Shown here one piece after another: positions 8,158-19,300 of a DNA stretch of 64,000 nt; positions within the stretch are counted from its first letter, which is position 1, and each line of letters starts with the position of its first letter. A model generated the notes under the pieces. The model did not search any database. It was not told the origin of the DNA and was given only the letters and a program-made list of their open reading frames with translations. The stretch comes from Thalassotalea sp. PS06. GTDB lineage: Bacteria; Pseudomonadota; Gammaproteobacteria; Enterobacterales; Alteromonadaceae. The translations under genes were made by a program, and so were the position numbers. Where the stretch lies: positions 1,922,001 to 1,986,000 of the forward strand of contig NZ_CP041638.1 in the NCBI RefSeq assembly GCF_007197775.1, given 5' to 3'.

Positions 8158-10061
8158 TAACTACTCTTCTCTTGAAATTCTTCTAATTCTTGCCAACGCT
8201 CATAAGCTTGCTCTAACGCGGTTTCCTGCGTTTGCAAGGTATCGAGAATTGGCTGGGTAATGGAACTGTCCTGGTTGAAAAAATCAGCGCTGTTAATTTG
8301 CGATTGTAATTCTTCTACCTCACCTTCCAGCTTTTCTATCAGTGCTGGTAAAGCTTCGAGCTCGCGTTTGTCCTTGTATGATAGCTTGTTAGAGCTTTTC
8401 TTAACCGGACTAGTTTTTACTTTAGTATTGGCTTTGATGTCAAATTGTTTATTTTGTTCCGCTTTATCAGCCAAATATTTTTCAACATCGGAATATCCAC
8501 CAAAAATTTGGTTGATTGTACCACTACCGTCGAAATAAAGGCATGAATTCACACAATTATTAACAAAATCCCGGTCGTGACTTACTAAAAGCACAGTGCC
8601 AGGGTAATCGTTAACGACCATTTCCAACAATTCCAACGTTTCGATATCCAAATCATTGGTCGGCTCATCGAGAATCAATAAGTTACTTGGTTTTAGAAAT
8701 AATTTGGCAAGTAGCAAGCGATTTCGCTCACCACCTGATAAGGCTCTGACCGGGGTTCTGGCACGTTTGGGACTGAACAAAAAGTCCTGCAAGTAACCCC
8801 GAACATGACGAGTACGTCCATTTACGGTGATTTCCTGCTTGCCTTCCGCGACCGCATCCTGAACGGTTTGGTTAACATCCAATTGCATTCGATGCTGATC
8901 AAAATAGGCAATTTCGAGGTTAACACCCAGGCGCATTTTTCCTTGAGTGTTTTCAAGTTGACCGGTGATTAATTTAAGTAATGTCGATTTACCGGTGCCG
9001 TTCGCCCCTATCAGGGCCAGCTTTTCGCCTCGGCTTATCAACAAATCAAGGTCGCGAATAATGGTTTTATCACCAAAACTAACGCCAATACCCTGACCTT
9101 CAAACACCAGTTTGCCACTGTTATCACCTTTGGCAAATGTCATTTGGCTTTGTTGCTTAAGATCCCTGCGTTGTTTGCGCTCAACCCTAAGTTTCTCTAA
9201 CGCTCTTACCCTTCCCTCATTACGGGTTCGTCGGGCTTTAATACCTTGTCTAATCCAGGTTTCTTCTTCTGCTAAGCGTTTATCAAACAACTGATTTTGT
9301 TGCTGTTCTACGTGTAAATCATGTTCTTTCATATCCAGGTATTTGTCATAATCACCGGGATAGCTGGTAAGGGTACCGCGATCCAGATCGACAATACGGG
9401 TAGCCATTGAACGGATAAACGCCCTGTCATGACTGATAAAGATGATGGTGCCGTTAAAACCTTTTAAGAAATTTTCAAGCCAAAGAACACTATCGATATC
9501 CAAATGGTTCGTTGGTTCGTCGAGTAACAAAACATCAGGATTTTTAACCAATGCCTGAGCCAGGGCAATTTTTCTTAACCAACCACCAGATAAAGAACTC
9601 ACCTTATCATCGGCGTTTAACGCCAACTTACTTAGCACCTGTTCAATGCGCTGTTCATCTTGCCAGGCATTATTCTTTTCTAAACGAGACTGAATTTCGG
9701 TTAATTTTTCAAGGTTACTTTCTGAAGGGTTTTGAGCAATCATGGCGGCGAGAGCATGGTATTCTCGGATTAGTTCGCCATTGGCTTTTAAGCCTTCAGC
9801 CACGTAATCAAAAATACTTTGTTCGGATGTTTGAGGCGGATCCTGGGCAAGCATTGCCACAGTGATCTCATTAGAGAACACTAGTTGACCATCATCAAGT
9901 AACTGATCCTGATTAATGATCTTTAATAATGAAGATTTACCTGCGCCATTGCGACCGACCAGACATACCCGTTCTCCGGTTTTAATTCGAAGTTCAGTGT
10001 TAGCAAGGATTTTTTCGTCACCGAAAGCCAGTTCGGCATTGGTTATTCTAATTATTTCCAT
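8157..10061 (-). CDS. uup: ABC-F family ATPase Uup
   Basis: 634 residues, two fused ABC ATPase domains without membrane segments. Walker A motifs are GRNGAGKSS (about residue 37) and GANGTGKST (about 354). Signatures are LSGGW and LSGGE, and the Walker B regions read LLLDEPTNHLD and LILDEPTNDLD. The linker between the domains is strongly basic (KARRTRNEGRVRALEKLR). The C-terminal 75 residues form a coiled coil typical of Uup. ABC-F proteins act on ribosomes or DNA intermediates; Uup mutants show altered transposon excision. The gene overlaps both neighbours, indicating one operon with the glutaredoxin-like gene and DUF3466. Confidence 0.94.
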   Translation of the reverse strand: MEIIRITNAELAFGDEKILANTELRIKTGERVCLVGRNGAGKSSLLKIINQDQLLDDGQLVFSNEITVAMLAQDPPQTSEQSIFDYVAEGLKANGELIREYHALAAMIAQNPSESNLEKLTEIQSRLEKNNAWQDEQRIEQVLSKLALNADDKVSSLSGGWLRKIALAQALVKNPDVLLLDEPTNHLDIDSVLWLENFLKGFNGTIIFISHDRAFIRSMATRIVDLDRGTLTSYPGDYDKYLDMKEHDLHVEQQQNQLFDKRLAEEETWIRQGIKARRTRNEGRVRALEKLRVERKQRRDLKQQSQMTFAKGDNSGKLVFEGQGIGVSFGDKTIIRDLDLLISRGEKLALIGANGTGKSTLLKLITGQLENTQGKMRLGVNLEIAYFDQHRMQLDVNQTVQDAVAEGKQEITVNGRTRHVRGYLQDFLFSPKRARTPVRALSGGERNRLLLAKLFLKPSNLLILDEPTNDLDIETLELLEMVVNDYPGTVLLVSHDRDFVNNCVNSCLYFDGSGTINQIFGGYSDVEKYLADKAEQNKQFDIKANTKVKTSPVKKSSNKLSYKDKRELEALPALIEKLEGEVEELQSQINSADFFNQDSSITQPILDTLQTQETALEQAYERWQELEEFQEKSS

Positions 10062-10293
10062 TAATAAACTCGTTCAACTGCTGCAAATCGAAGGGCCAAC
10101 CAAGAACTTGCTGTTGGCCTTCAACTTCAATGACGGGAATGGTCAGTTTATAGCGCTCAAGCCACAACGGATCATCAATAATATCTCGATACACGAGCTC
10201 ATCATTTTCTATCAGTGGGCTTTGTTGACAAAGCTCCATCGCCATTTCGCACAGATGACAGCCCTCTGTGCCGTATAAATAAATCGTTTTCAA
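10048..10293 (-). CDS. Glutaredoxin-like DUF836 protein
   Basis: 81 residues with the thioredoxin-fold start MKTIYLYGTEGCHLCEMA, containing a CHLC redox pair, and a cis-proline segment (LTIPVIEV). This is the compact glutaredoxin family found between rlmL and uup in many gammaproteobacteria. It probably acts as a thiol-disulfide exchange protein in the cytoplasm. The 3' end overlaps the uup start by 14 bp, and it begins 8 bp after rlmL, so the three genes are likely one transcript. Confidence 0.85.
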   Translation of the reverse strand: MKTIYLYGTEGCHLCEMAMELCQQSPLIENDELVYRDIIDDPLWLERYKLTIPVIEVEGQQQVLGWPFDLQQLNEFINGNN

Positions 10294-10301
10294 ATCGATA
10301 C

Positions 10302-12428
10302 CTAATCGCGGGTAATTATCCAGCTGTTATGGATATGCTTATTACGCTTAAAATCCATATCTCTGCTTTGCTCAGTAATTTCCCTGGCAGTAAAGCCAAG
10401 TTCCTGAAGCGCGTCAAAGTCCATTTTAAAGTGGCGTTTGTTATTGGTAAATATCAGTTCACCGCCGGCAGCGACCGCTTTCATCCCTAGTCGTAACAAA
10501 TCTACATGATCCCGCTGAACATCAAAGGTCTTATCCATACGCTTTGAATTAGAAAACGTAGGTGGGTCGATAAACACCAGATCATAGGTTTGCGTGTTAT
10601 TTTCTAACCACTGCAAACAGTCCGATTGCACAAACTGATATTTATGAGAACGCAAACCATTAAGCTCGAAGTTATCCTGAGCCCAATCAAGGTAGGTGTG
10701 GGACATATCCACGGTTGTCACTTCACTAGCACCATGAAGCGCTGCCTGCAGCGAAACCGAGCCAGTATAAGCAAATAGGTTTAACAGTGTTTTACCCTTT
10801 GCTTTTTTGGCAACAATCTGCCGCGTTTTACGATGATCCAAAAACAAACCCGTATCCAGATAATCCCACAGATTAACTTTTAATTTTGCTTGATATTCAT
10901 GAACAACCATAGAGCGATCGGTTTTACTCAAACTTTGATACTGGCTCTTACCCTTTTTCTTTTCCCGGGTTTTTAACGACACTTTATCTGGCGCAACGCC
11001 CATAACCTGTGGAGCCCAGAAAATAACTTCCTGCAATCGAGCTGATGTCTTTGATTCTTCGATATTCTTGGGGGCCGCGTATTCCTGAATCACCAGGTGG
11101 TCATCATATACATCGACCGCTACATTGTATTCTGGAATATCCGCATCATAGATTCGATAGCAATTAACATCGTTTTGCTTGAGCCAGCCTTTCATGCCTT
11201 TAATATTCTTTTTCAGGCGATTAGCAAAAGCACTTGGCTGACTGGCGTCGATGTTTTGCCCGGTCCCGCGCTCTGCTTGCTCTTCACTAATATCATAAAG
11301 CGCAAACACGCAATCTAACGGACCATTTTTAAACTTATAGCGCTTGTGGCTGGCAAGCTTTAATAACTTTAACGTTTCAGGATTAGCTGTAATAATGGCC
11401 ACTTGCCAGTTTACAAAGTCCTGCTTTAAGCGCTGCCCCAATTTAGTAAAAGTGGCGACTAATTCTGGTAACGAGCCAATTCGCTCGCCATATGGTGGAT
11501 TGAAGATAATCTGTCCCGGTGCTTTAAATGGATTCTTCAACGCTTCTGCATTGCCAACTTTAAATTCGATGAAGTCCGATAATCCCGCACTACGGGCATT
11601 GGCTTTGGCAGTTTTAAGCACACGCTCATCCATATCAAAGCCGTGAACTTTGATGGTTAATTGCTCCAACTTTTGTTCATTTAACTGAATTTCTTTTTCA
11701 AGAATCGATTTCCACATAGACTGATCGTGCCCCAGCCAAAAATCAAATCCCCAGAATTCCCGGTTAGCACCTGGAGCGAGATCTGCAGCCATCGCGATAG
11801 CTTCTATTAAGATCGTTCCTGATCCACACATAGGGTCGATAAGGGGTCTGCTGGTATCTTCTAGCCAACCACTGCGAACAATCAGGGCAGCGGCCAGGTT
11901 TTCCTTCATCGGTGCAGAACCTGTATTTTGACGATAACCGCGGTTAAACAAAGAGCGACCTGAGAAATCCAGGTAAAAATGTACCTGGTTTTTCAATAAT
12001 CGCGCTTGAATACGGATATCTGGTCGCGATTTTTCAACGTTGGGTCGCTCTAAACCTGCATCACGGAATTTATCGACAATCGCATCTTTAACCGTAAGGC
12101 CACCAAATTGCGAATCGCGAATGGCCTTATTTTTACCGACAAAATCAACAGCAAACAATGCATCACTGTTAAATTGTTCGTGCCAGTTAATGTCTATAGC
12201 TGCGTTATACAGGTCATCTTTGCTATTAACACCGACCGGTTCCGATAATTGCATAAGTACCCGACTCGCCATCCGGGTTTTTAATACGATTTGATAGGCA
12301 TTGGCTAAATCGGTTTGAAAATATACGCCTTCAGGCTTTTGCACTACCTGCTGACCACCTAATTGGGTGATTTCTTCAGCCAGTACCGATTCAATACCAA
12401 AAGACGTTAACGCTAAAAAGTTTTGCAT
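10302..12428 (-). CDS. rlmL: Bifunctional 23S rRNA methyltransferase RlmKL
   Basis: 708 residues. A THUMP RNA-binding domain (about 45-155) precedes the first Rossmann methyltransferase, with DPMCGSGT (199-206) and catalytic NPPYGER (310-316), which makes m2G2445 in E. coli numbering. The second methyltransferase has LNLFAYTGSVSLQAA and FIDPPTFSNSK near 630 and makes m7G2069. The fused RlmL-RlmK form is normal for gammaproteobacteria. First gene of the rlmL-glutaredoxin-uup-DUF3466 run. The 200 bp upstream hold the promoter of the divergent initiator tRNA cluster. Confidence 0.96.
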   Translation of the reverse strand: MQNFLALTSFGIESVLAEEITQLGGQQVVQKPEGVYFQTDLANAYQIVLKTRMASRVLMQLSEPVGVNSKDDLYNAAIDINWHEQFNSDALFAVDFVGKNKAIRDSQFGGLTVKDAIVDKFRDAGLERPNVEKSRPDIRIQARLLKNQVHFYLDFSGRSLFNRGYRQNTGSAPMKENLAAALIVRSGWLEDTSRPLIDPMCGSGTILIEAIAMAADLAPGANREFWGFDFWLGHDQSMWKSILEKEIQLNEQKLEQLTIKVHGFDMDERVLKTAKANARSAGLSDFIEFKVGNAEALKNPFKAPGQIIFNPPYGERIGSLPELVATFTKLGQRLKQDFVNWQVAIITANPETLKLLKLASHKRYKFKNGPLDCVFALYDISEEQAERGTGQNIDASQPSAFANRLKKNIKGMKGWLKQNDVNCYRIYDADIPEYNVAVDVYDDHLVIQEYAAPKNIEESKTSARLQEVIFWAPQVMGVAPDKVSLKTREKKKGKSQYQSLSKTDRSMVVHEYQAKLKVNLWDYLDTGLFLDHRKTRQIVAKKAKGKTLLNLFAYTGSVSLQAALHGASEVTTVDMSHTYLDWAQDNFELNGLRSHKYQFVQSDCLQWLENNTQTYDLVFIDPPTFSNSKRMDKTFDVQRDHVDLLRLGMKAVAAGGELIFTNNKRHFKMDFDALQELGFTAREITEQSRDMDFKRNKHIHNSWIITRD

Positions 12429-12587
12429 AATAAAATTCGCGGGAGATCAATGGCGTGGATTATAAACAAAGACGGGGTTTTTGTCCTGATAGAATCTATA
12501 TTTACAGCCGTTACGAGTAATTTTTGTTCGACATGTTCGATAAGTATGCAAGTTTACAATTTGTTTAAAAAAATATGTGGTTTGTGC

Positions 12588-12616
12588 TTGCATAACGTTC
12601 TAGCAATCCTTATAGT
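12588..12616 (+). promoter_or_regulatory. Promoter of the initiator tRNA cluster
   Basis: -35 TTGCAT (12588-12593), 17-bp spacer, -10 TATAGT (12611-12616). A G/C-containing discriminator (ACGCATCG) follows, as in stringently controlled stable-RNA promoters. The first tRNA starts 16 bp after the -10. Confidence 0.7.
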
Positions 12617-12632
12617 ACGCATCGTTTTCGGA

Positions 12633-12709
<77 letters not shown>

Positions 12710-12863
12710 ATTTTCTTTCATAAATGAATGTGCGAGAAAGTGTAGGAATTCTGAGATAGTGGATTAAATAACTGACTCGTCAGTTCGCTAATTCAAAGAT
12801 CAGTGTTCACATAAGCAATTTTCTTTTGAAAGGAAAATCAGTATACTGAAAACACATTACAGG

Positions 12864-12940
<77 letters not shown>

Positions 12941-13132
12941 ATTTTCTTTTTTAAGAAAGTGCAGGAAATCTGAGATAGTGGATTAAACAACTGACTCGTC
13001 AGTTCGCTAATTCCAAGATCGGGGCTCCCGAAACCAATTTTCTTTTTTAAGAAAGTGCAGGAAATCTGAGATAGTGGATTAAACAACTGACTCGTCAGTT
13101 CGCTAATGCCAAGATCGGGGCTCCCGCAACCA
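12941..13132 (+). repeat. Two 96-bp tandem repeats carrying degenerate tRNA 3' ends
   Basis: Units 12941-13036 and 13037-13132 are nearly identical. Each starts with a T-rich run, contains the AACTGAC-TC-GTCAGTT palindrome and ends in GGGGCTCCCG(A/C)AACCA, a relic of the tRNA-fMet acceptor and T-arm. The D and anticodon arms are missing, so these are not functional tRNAs. Confidence 0.85.
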
Positions 13133-13140
13133 ATTCTTCC

Positions 13141-13430
<290 letters not shown>

Positions 13431-13431
13431 A

Positions 13432-13912
13432 TTCTTCTATTGAAATACACCAAGCACATTCTCAGAAGAAAGTGATTTAAACAACTGACTCGTCAGTTCA
13501 CTAATTCAAAGATCGGGCTCCCGCAACCAATTCCTCTTGTCAAATACACCAAGCACATTCTCAGAAGAAAGTGATTTAAACAACTGACTCGTCAGTTCAC
13601 TAATTCAAAGATCGGGCTCCCGCAACCAATTCCTCTTGTCAAATACACCAAGCACATTCTCAGAAGAAAGTGATTTAAACAACTGACTCGTCAGTTCACT
13701 AATTCAAAGATCGGGCTCCCGCAACCAATTCCTCTTATCAAATACACCAAGCACATTCTCAGAAGAAAGTGATTTAAACAACTGACTCGTCAGTTCACTA
13801 ATTCAAAGATCGGGCTCCCGCAACCAATTCCTCTTATCAAATACACCAAGCAAATTCCCACACGAAAATGAATTTAAACAACTGTCTCGTCAGTTCGCCA
13901 TTTCAGTCTAGA
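13432..13912 (+). repeat. 99-bp tandem repeat array with tRNA-fMet 3' ends
   Basis: Four full units start at 13432, 13531, 13630 and 13729 with an exact 99-bp period. A decayed fifth starts at 13828. Each unit holds AATACACCAAGCACATTCTC, the AACTGAC-TC-GTCAGTT palindrome and the tRNA-like end GGGCTCCCGCAACCA. Copies are almost identical, so expansion or homogenisation is recent. No ORF is conserved. The array would be transcribed as a 3' extension of the tRNA operon. Confidence 0.9.
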
Positions 13913-13992
13913 GCTATTTACTTTGGATTTATTGCTTGTTTTCGAACATCAGGTTTGAGAAAGTGCCAACAAAATCTTGAGAGGAAATTTAA

Positions 13993-14199
13993 ATGACCAT
14001 ACCTGCAGGAAAGTATCAACACTACAAGGGCGCTTTTTATGAAGTGATGCACGTGGCCAGACATAGTGAAACCGAAGAAGAGCACGTAGTTTACCGAACT
14101 TTATATGGAGATATGAGCGTGTGGATCCGCCCTCTTTCGATGTTTATTGAAGAGGTAGAGGTGGATGGCGCAATGCAACCTCGTTTTAAAAAGGTCTAA
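13993..14199 (+). CDS. DUF1653 protein
   Basis: 68 residues, a complete DUF1653 protein: GKYQHYKGAFYEVMHVARHSET, then VVYRTLYGDMSVWIRP and an FxE segment. The family is a small beta-rich cytoplasmic fold of unknown function, often annotated as SH3-like. ATG 13993 is preceded by GAGAGGAAA, a good ribosome binding site. It is monogenic and ends at a shared terminator facing acyP. Confidence 0.85.
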   Translation: MTIPAGKYQHYKGAFYEVMHVARHSETEEEHVVYRTLYGDMSVWIRPLSMFIEEVEVDGAMQPRFKKV

Positions 14200-14227
14200 T
14201 GGCGTTAAAATTTCTAAGCATATTCAA

Positions 14228-14256
14228 AAATGCCGAAGAAGATTGCTTCGGCATTT
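14228..14256. terminator. Bidirectional terminator between DUF1653 and acyP
   Basis: Inverted repeat AAATGCCGAAG / CTTCGGCATTT with a 7-nt loop, between convergent genes. Confidence 0.75.
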
Positions 14257-14272
14257 CACTAACAACAGACTT

Positions 14273-14542
14273 TCATCCGATTGAAAAATGATTGATATCC
14301 CTGGGGTGGGTTGATTCTACTTCTACCGCTTCGACCTCTGCTTCCTCTGGTCCTTGCTCTAGCCATTTAATCATTTTCTGAGCATTTTCCTCGGTGCCGC
14401 ACACCATAACTTCCACACTGCCATCTTCCTGATTATGGGCATAACCGCTAAGTCCTAAATCTATGGCCATATTTTGTGCAGCTGCTCGAAAATAAACGCC
14501 TTGAACAAGGCCCGTAACGGTCGCTACATAGCAAACTTTCAT
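14273..14542 (-). CDS. acyP: Acylphosphatase
   Basis: 89 residues from ATG 14542; a longer frame to 14590 is possible but adds an unrelated basic tail. Acylphosphatase hydrolyses carboxyl-phosphate bonds of small acylphosphates in the cytoplasm. Catalytic Arg19 (GLVQGVYFRAAAQ) and Asn37 (GYAHNQEDGSVEV) are both present in the usual spacing. The start choice rests on the family N-terminus and an AAAGG seven bases upstream. Confidence 0.9.
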   Translation of the reverse strand: MKVCYVATVTGLVQGVYFRAAAQNMAIDLGLSGYAHNQEDGSVEVMVCGTEENAQKMIKWLEQGPEEAEVEAVEVESTHPRDINHFSIG

Positions 14543-14705
14543 ATCTGTACCTTTGTTATTTGTTATTTTCGCCCGATTGCGTCCGTACACCTTTTTAGGG
14601 AATTAAATGAAACCGTCATTTAACTCTGAGAAAAGGCATAATTCGTTGTTTACCTAGCTGCCATTGCTTACAATCAGTACTCTTTTACTCAATTATGAAT
14701 ATAGT

Positions 14706-15899
14706 ATGTCTGCAAGAGTTTTGTTAAACCCGGGTAGAGAAAAATCTCTTTTACGTCGTCACCCGTGGATATTTTCAAAAGCTATTAAAAAAGTTATTGG
14801 CAAACCGGTTTTAGGAGAAACCGTCGATGTCTTTGACAGTCAGGGAAAATGGTTAGCAAAAGGTGCGTTTTCACCAAATTCTCAGATCCGCATCCGCGTC
14901 TGGAGCTTCATTCAGAAGGAGGAGGTAAACGGCCAATTCTTCCTCGATAAAATAAAATCTGCGCAAAACCTTAGACAACATACAATAGCCGAGGCCAACC
15001 TTACCGGCTATCGCTTGGTGGCCGGTGAATCAGACGGTTTACCTGGCGTAACCATTGATGTCTATGAAAATATTATCAGTTGTCAGTTACTCAGTGCCGG
15101 CGCAGAATACAATCGTCATCTCATCATCAATGCTCTGGAAACCTTATATCCTGAGCATAGTATTTACGATCGCAGCGATGTCGAAGTTCGTAAGAAAGAA
15201 GGTTTAGAGCTCACTCGCGGTTGGATCAAAGCGCCTTCTGACAACTCTCCTGTCGCGACTATTCAAGAACACGATGTAAAAATTGAAGTTAACGTAGAAA
15301 CCGGTCACAAAACCGGCTTTTATCTCGACCAAAGAGATTCAAGGAGAGCTGCAGGTCGATATGCAAAGGGTAAATCTATACTCAATTGTTTTTCTTATAC
15401 CGGTACATTTTCTTTGCATTGCGCCAAACATGGTGCAAAAAAAGTGGTTAACGTCGACGTTTCTGACACAGCTATCGAGTTAAGCAAGAAAAACCTGCAA
15501 CTTAATGATATCTCTGAGGAACAGGTTGAGCATGTTCAGGCTGACGTATTTAAACTTTTAAGAAAATATCGGGAACAGGGAACACGCTTTGATATGGTGA
15601 TCCTCGACCCGCCCAAGTTTGCCGAATCCAAAGCACAATTAAATGGTGCTTGCCGAGGGTATAAAGATATCAACATGCTGGCCATGCAGCTGTTAAAGCC
15701 TAATGGCATTCTGCTGACATTTTCATGTTCTGGATTAATGGAAGCGAGCTTATTTCAAAAAGTCGTTGCTGACGCTGCGGTTGATGCCAAACGTCAGGCA
15801 CGTATTATCGAGCGATTGCAACAAGCCAGCGATCACCCTATCGCGACCAATTTCCCTGAAGGTTACTATCTGAAGGGTTTGATTTGCCAGGTTGATTAA
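14706..15899 (+). CDS. rlmI: 23S rRNA m5C1962 methyltransferase RlmI
   Basis: 397 residues from ATG 14706 ([20 protein letters not shown]); an in-frame ATG at 14664 would add 14 residues not seen in the family. An N-terminal PUA domain ([20 protein letters not shown]) is followed by a linker and a Rossmann methyltransferase with [21 protein letters not shown] and [11 protein letters not shown]. The catalytic cysteine lies in LTFSCSGLM. RlmI modifies C1962 of 23S rRNA in E. coli. It is a single gene with about 160 bp of AT-rich sequence upstream. Confidence 0.93.
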   Translation: MSARVLLNPGREKSLLRRHPWIFSKAIKKVIGKPVLGETVDVFDSQGKWLAKGAFSPNSQIRIRVWSFIQKEEVNGQFFLDKIKSAQNLRQHTIAEANLTGYRLVAGESDGLPGVTIDVYENIISCQLLSAGAEYNRHLIINALETLYPEHSIYDRSDVEVRKKEGLELTRGWIKAPSDNSPVATIQEHDVKIEVNVETGHKTGFYLDQRDSRRAAGRYAKGKSILNCFSYTGTFSLHCAKHGAKKVVNVDVSDTAIELSKKNLQLNDISEEQVEHVQADVFKLLRKYREQGTRFDMVILDPPKFAESKAQLNGACRGYKDINMLAMQLLKPNGILLTFSCSGLMEASLFQKVVADAAVDAKRQARIIERLQQASDHPIATNFPEGYYLKGLICQVD

Positions 15900-15949
15900 T
15901 TAAGCTGACTAAATTTGCGACTTATTAAGACTCTGCGAATTAAGCCAAA

Positions 15950-16243
15950 TTATTGGAAATTAATGGCAATCAGAAATCTCTGATTGCCCTGCTCCTGACA
16001 ACGAATTACCGTTCCCCGGTTGAGACAAATCGCCAGCTCAGAATGGATATCAAAATCATTGCTGATTTTAACCTCGGTTCCAACAGCAACCGCGTGTGGC
16101 AACTCAACGGCCAGTCCACCATCACTAACATCAATACAAAAGCCATTAACTGCCACTTCATCTTCGTGCTCTTTAACGACCAGCTGAAGTGGCTGATTCA
16201 CGAAATTTCGGTAGTTCGTTCGCTTTTCACTGGACTGATTCAT
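15950..16243 (-). CDS. PilZ-like domain protein
   Basis: 97 residues built around a PilZ pattern: an early arginine patch (KRTNYRNFVNQPLQL) and the DVSDGGLAVEL segment that replaces the canonical D/NxSxxG. PilZ domains bind cyclic-di-GMP through these two elements, and both are recognisable, so binding is plausible. No other domain is present. It may act as a stand-alone adaptor. It lies 87 bp downstream of hrpA on the same strand. Confidence 0.75.
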   Translation of the reverse strand: MNQSSEKRTNYRNFVNQPLQLVVKEHEDEVAVNGFCIDVSDGGLAVELPHAVAVGTEVKISNDFDIHSELAICLNRGTVIRCQEQGNQRFLIAINFQ

Positions 16244-16330
16244 AAGGGCATTGGCTACATTAGGCTAATTGATCATATCCCTTTTATAGAGTTCAGCGTA
16301 TGCTTTGTCAAAGATTCGCTGAGAACTCTC

Positions 16331-19300
16331 CTAACCTTGCTGTAATTCCGACACTCGATTTTTAATGCGTTTCAAAGATATTGGATATGCGGTTCCGAGG
16401 TTTTGCGCAAATAATGAAATGCGAAACTCTTCCACCATCCAGCGCAGCGACTTAGCGTCGTCATCACTAATGCCCTTACGATTTTGCTTTTCCAGCTCAT
16501 CAATTAACGCTTCGGCTTTGTTCACTTCGATCATTTTCAAACGGTCCTGATTTGGGTCAATAGGCAGCTTTTCCAGGCGACGGCTAATGCCCTTAAGATA
16601 ACGAAGTAAATCATCTAACTTATTGATGCCGCTACGAGTAACAAAACCTTTATAAACCAGTGATGTTAACTGATTCTTAATGTCTCCATGAGATTGAATT
16701 GCGGCAAAGCCGAGATTTCCTTTCAGTTGCTTTTGAATCTGATGATGCATTGACAGGATCTGCTCAAGTTTAATGGCGCTATCTAGGACGGTATCTGCAA
16801 TTTCGCCACGAACTTTATCTCGCACTATTTTAAATGATGGTTCGTCATAAGGAAGTTCACCATTGGCAGCGATAATGGCTCGGGCGCTGGCATGGATACA
16901 ATCGGTTAGCAGATCAGAAATCTTACCGAATGGATTGAAATACAACCCCAGCTTCGACTTATTTGGCAGCTTTTGCTCAAGGTATTTAATTGGTGAAGGT
17001 ATGCTTAACAACACTAGTCTGGCAACACCCTGCAGCATATTGTCTTTTGCCTGTTGCTCGGTTTCAAATAGCTCAATTGCAACATCTTTACCCTGGTCGA
17101 CCAAAGCTGGAAACGCCTGAATTTTGATATTCGCCGTGGTTTTTTCATAACTTTTTGGCAATTTACCAAAACCCCATTCGGTGATATTTTGTTGTTCAAT
17201 ACCTTTGTCGGCAACCGCTTTGATGGATTTTTTAACCTGCGACTGCAATTGTTCCTGCAGGTTTAGTAGATCTCGCCCCTGGCTTAATAGCTTGCCTTTA
17301 TCATTCACCACCTTAAAGTTCATTTTCAGATGTTCTGGTAACTCAGAAACATTCCATAACTCTGGGTCTATGCGTATACCGGTCATTCGTAACAGCTGCT
17401 TTGCCATTGCCTGGGTTAATGATTGGCCATCGGGATTAATCGCCTGAAAACACGCCTGTGCATAGTTAGGCGCCGGTACAAAGTTTTTGCGAACCTGTTT
17501 AGGCAACCCTTTTATCAGTGCCGTTATCTTTTCTAAGCGCAAAGCCGGGATCAGCCAGTCAAAGTCAACATCTTCAACCTGATTTAACATCGAAATCGGG
17601 ATATTAATGCTGACGCCGTCATCGGCACTCCCCGGATCAAAGTGATAACTGATCGGTAAAGCCAAATTGTCCTGACGCCATATCGTCGGGTAATCATCTA
17701 CATTAATTTCATCCCTATCATCCTGAAGCACGTCATTGCGGGACATGGTTAATAAATCTGGATTAGCCTTTTTGGTCTTTTTCCACCAGCTAAGGAAACT
17801 TGCCTGGTCGGCAATATGCTCCGGAATTCTTTGCAGGTAGAAGTCCACAAGCTGCTCTTCATCGACAAGAAACTCGCGACGACGAGATTTATCTTCCATC
17901 TCAGTGATAGATTCAATTAAGTCCTGATTTTTCTGAAAGAAAGCTTGGTGAATTCGTCCTTCACCAAGCACCAAAGCCTGTCGAACAAACATCATTCGGC
18001 AGGTTTCTGGATCGATCTTGGTGTAGTTAATTCGCCTTTTGGTAACGATCACCAGGCCATATAAACTCACTTGTTCATAAGCCATTACCGAACCTTGCTT
18101 CTTATCCCAGTGAGGCTCCAGATAGCTGCGCTTTACCAAATGCCCGGCTAAGGGTTCAACCCATTCAACATCAATACGAGCACAGAATCTGGCAAACAAA
18201 CGACTGGTCTCGACAAGTTCTGCGGCCATCAGCCATTTTGGGGTTTTCTTCGCCAAACCAGAACCAGGGAAGATAAAGAAGCGGGAGTTTCGCGCGCCTT
18301 TGTACTCACGGTTTTCGTCTAGGTTACCAAGGTGACTCAACAGCCCTGATAATATGGCCTGGTGAATCGTATCCTGGTTTGCCACATCAAAAGACATATG
18401 GCCATTGTCGTCAGCGATTTTTATTTGCGGAGCAAACGCTGACCAATCCAGTCCTTGTTCTTTTATGCTTAATCTGAGTTGCGAGACAATATCTTGCCAC
18501 TCACGAATGCGAAGGTAAGACAGATATTGTTTTTTACATAAGTTCCGAAATTGATTATTACTCAGCGCTTTTTGTTGCTGCTGGATATAGACCCAGAGAT
18601 TTAACAAACTGATAAAATCTGATTGTTTATCCTTAAAGCGGCTATGGTGTTGATCCGCAGCCTGTTGTTTTTCCATTGGCCGCTCTCTGGGATCCTGAAT
18701 CGTCAGGCCGGCGGTAATAATAGCCAGTTCCTGACTACAGCCATACTGAGTAGCCGTCAGTAACATTTTTGCCAAACGTGGATCGATAGGAAACTTGGAT
18801 AGGTTTCGGCCGGTCGCTGTTAAGGTATTTTGACCGTGTTTGCCTTCGCTAATTGCATCTAATTCTAACAGCAAACGAACACCGTCATTGATGTTGCGTT
18901 GATCCGGTGGCTGCACAAATGGAAAGTCAGCGATGTTACCTAGATCTAAGGCTAGCATCTGCAAAATTACCGTTGCTAAATTGGTACGCAAGATCTCAGG
19001 ATCGGTAAACTCCGGTCGTAACAAAAAGTCTTCTTCGGAATACAAGCGAATACAAACCCCTTCCGCAACACGACCACATCGCCCTGCTCGTTGATTGGCA
19101 CTGGCCTGGGAAATGGGTTCAATCGGCAGTCGCTGTACTTTGGTTCGATAGCTATATCTGGATATCCGAGCCGTACCGGTATCAATCACATAACGAATAC
19201 CTGGCACCGTCAGGGAAGTTTCCGCTACGTTGGTAGAGAGAACAATATTGGTTCCGGTATGGGGAGCGAATATCTTATTTTGTTCGGCGACAGTTAACCG

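Noticed and set aside
13432..13912. CRISPR array
   Set aside because: The 99-bp units are continuous near-identical tandem repeats without variable spacers, and no cas gene is present.
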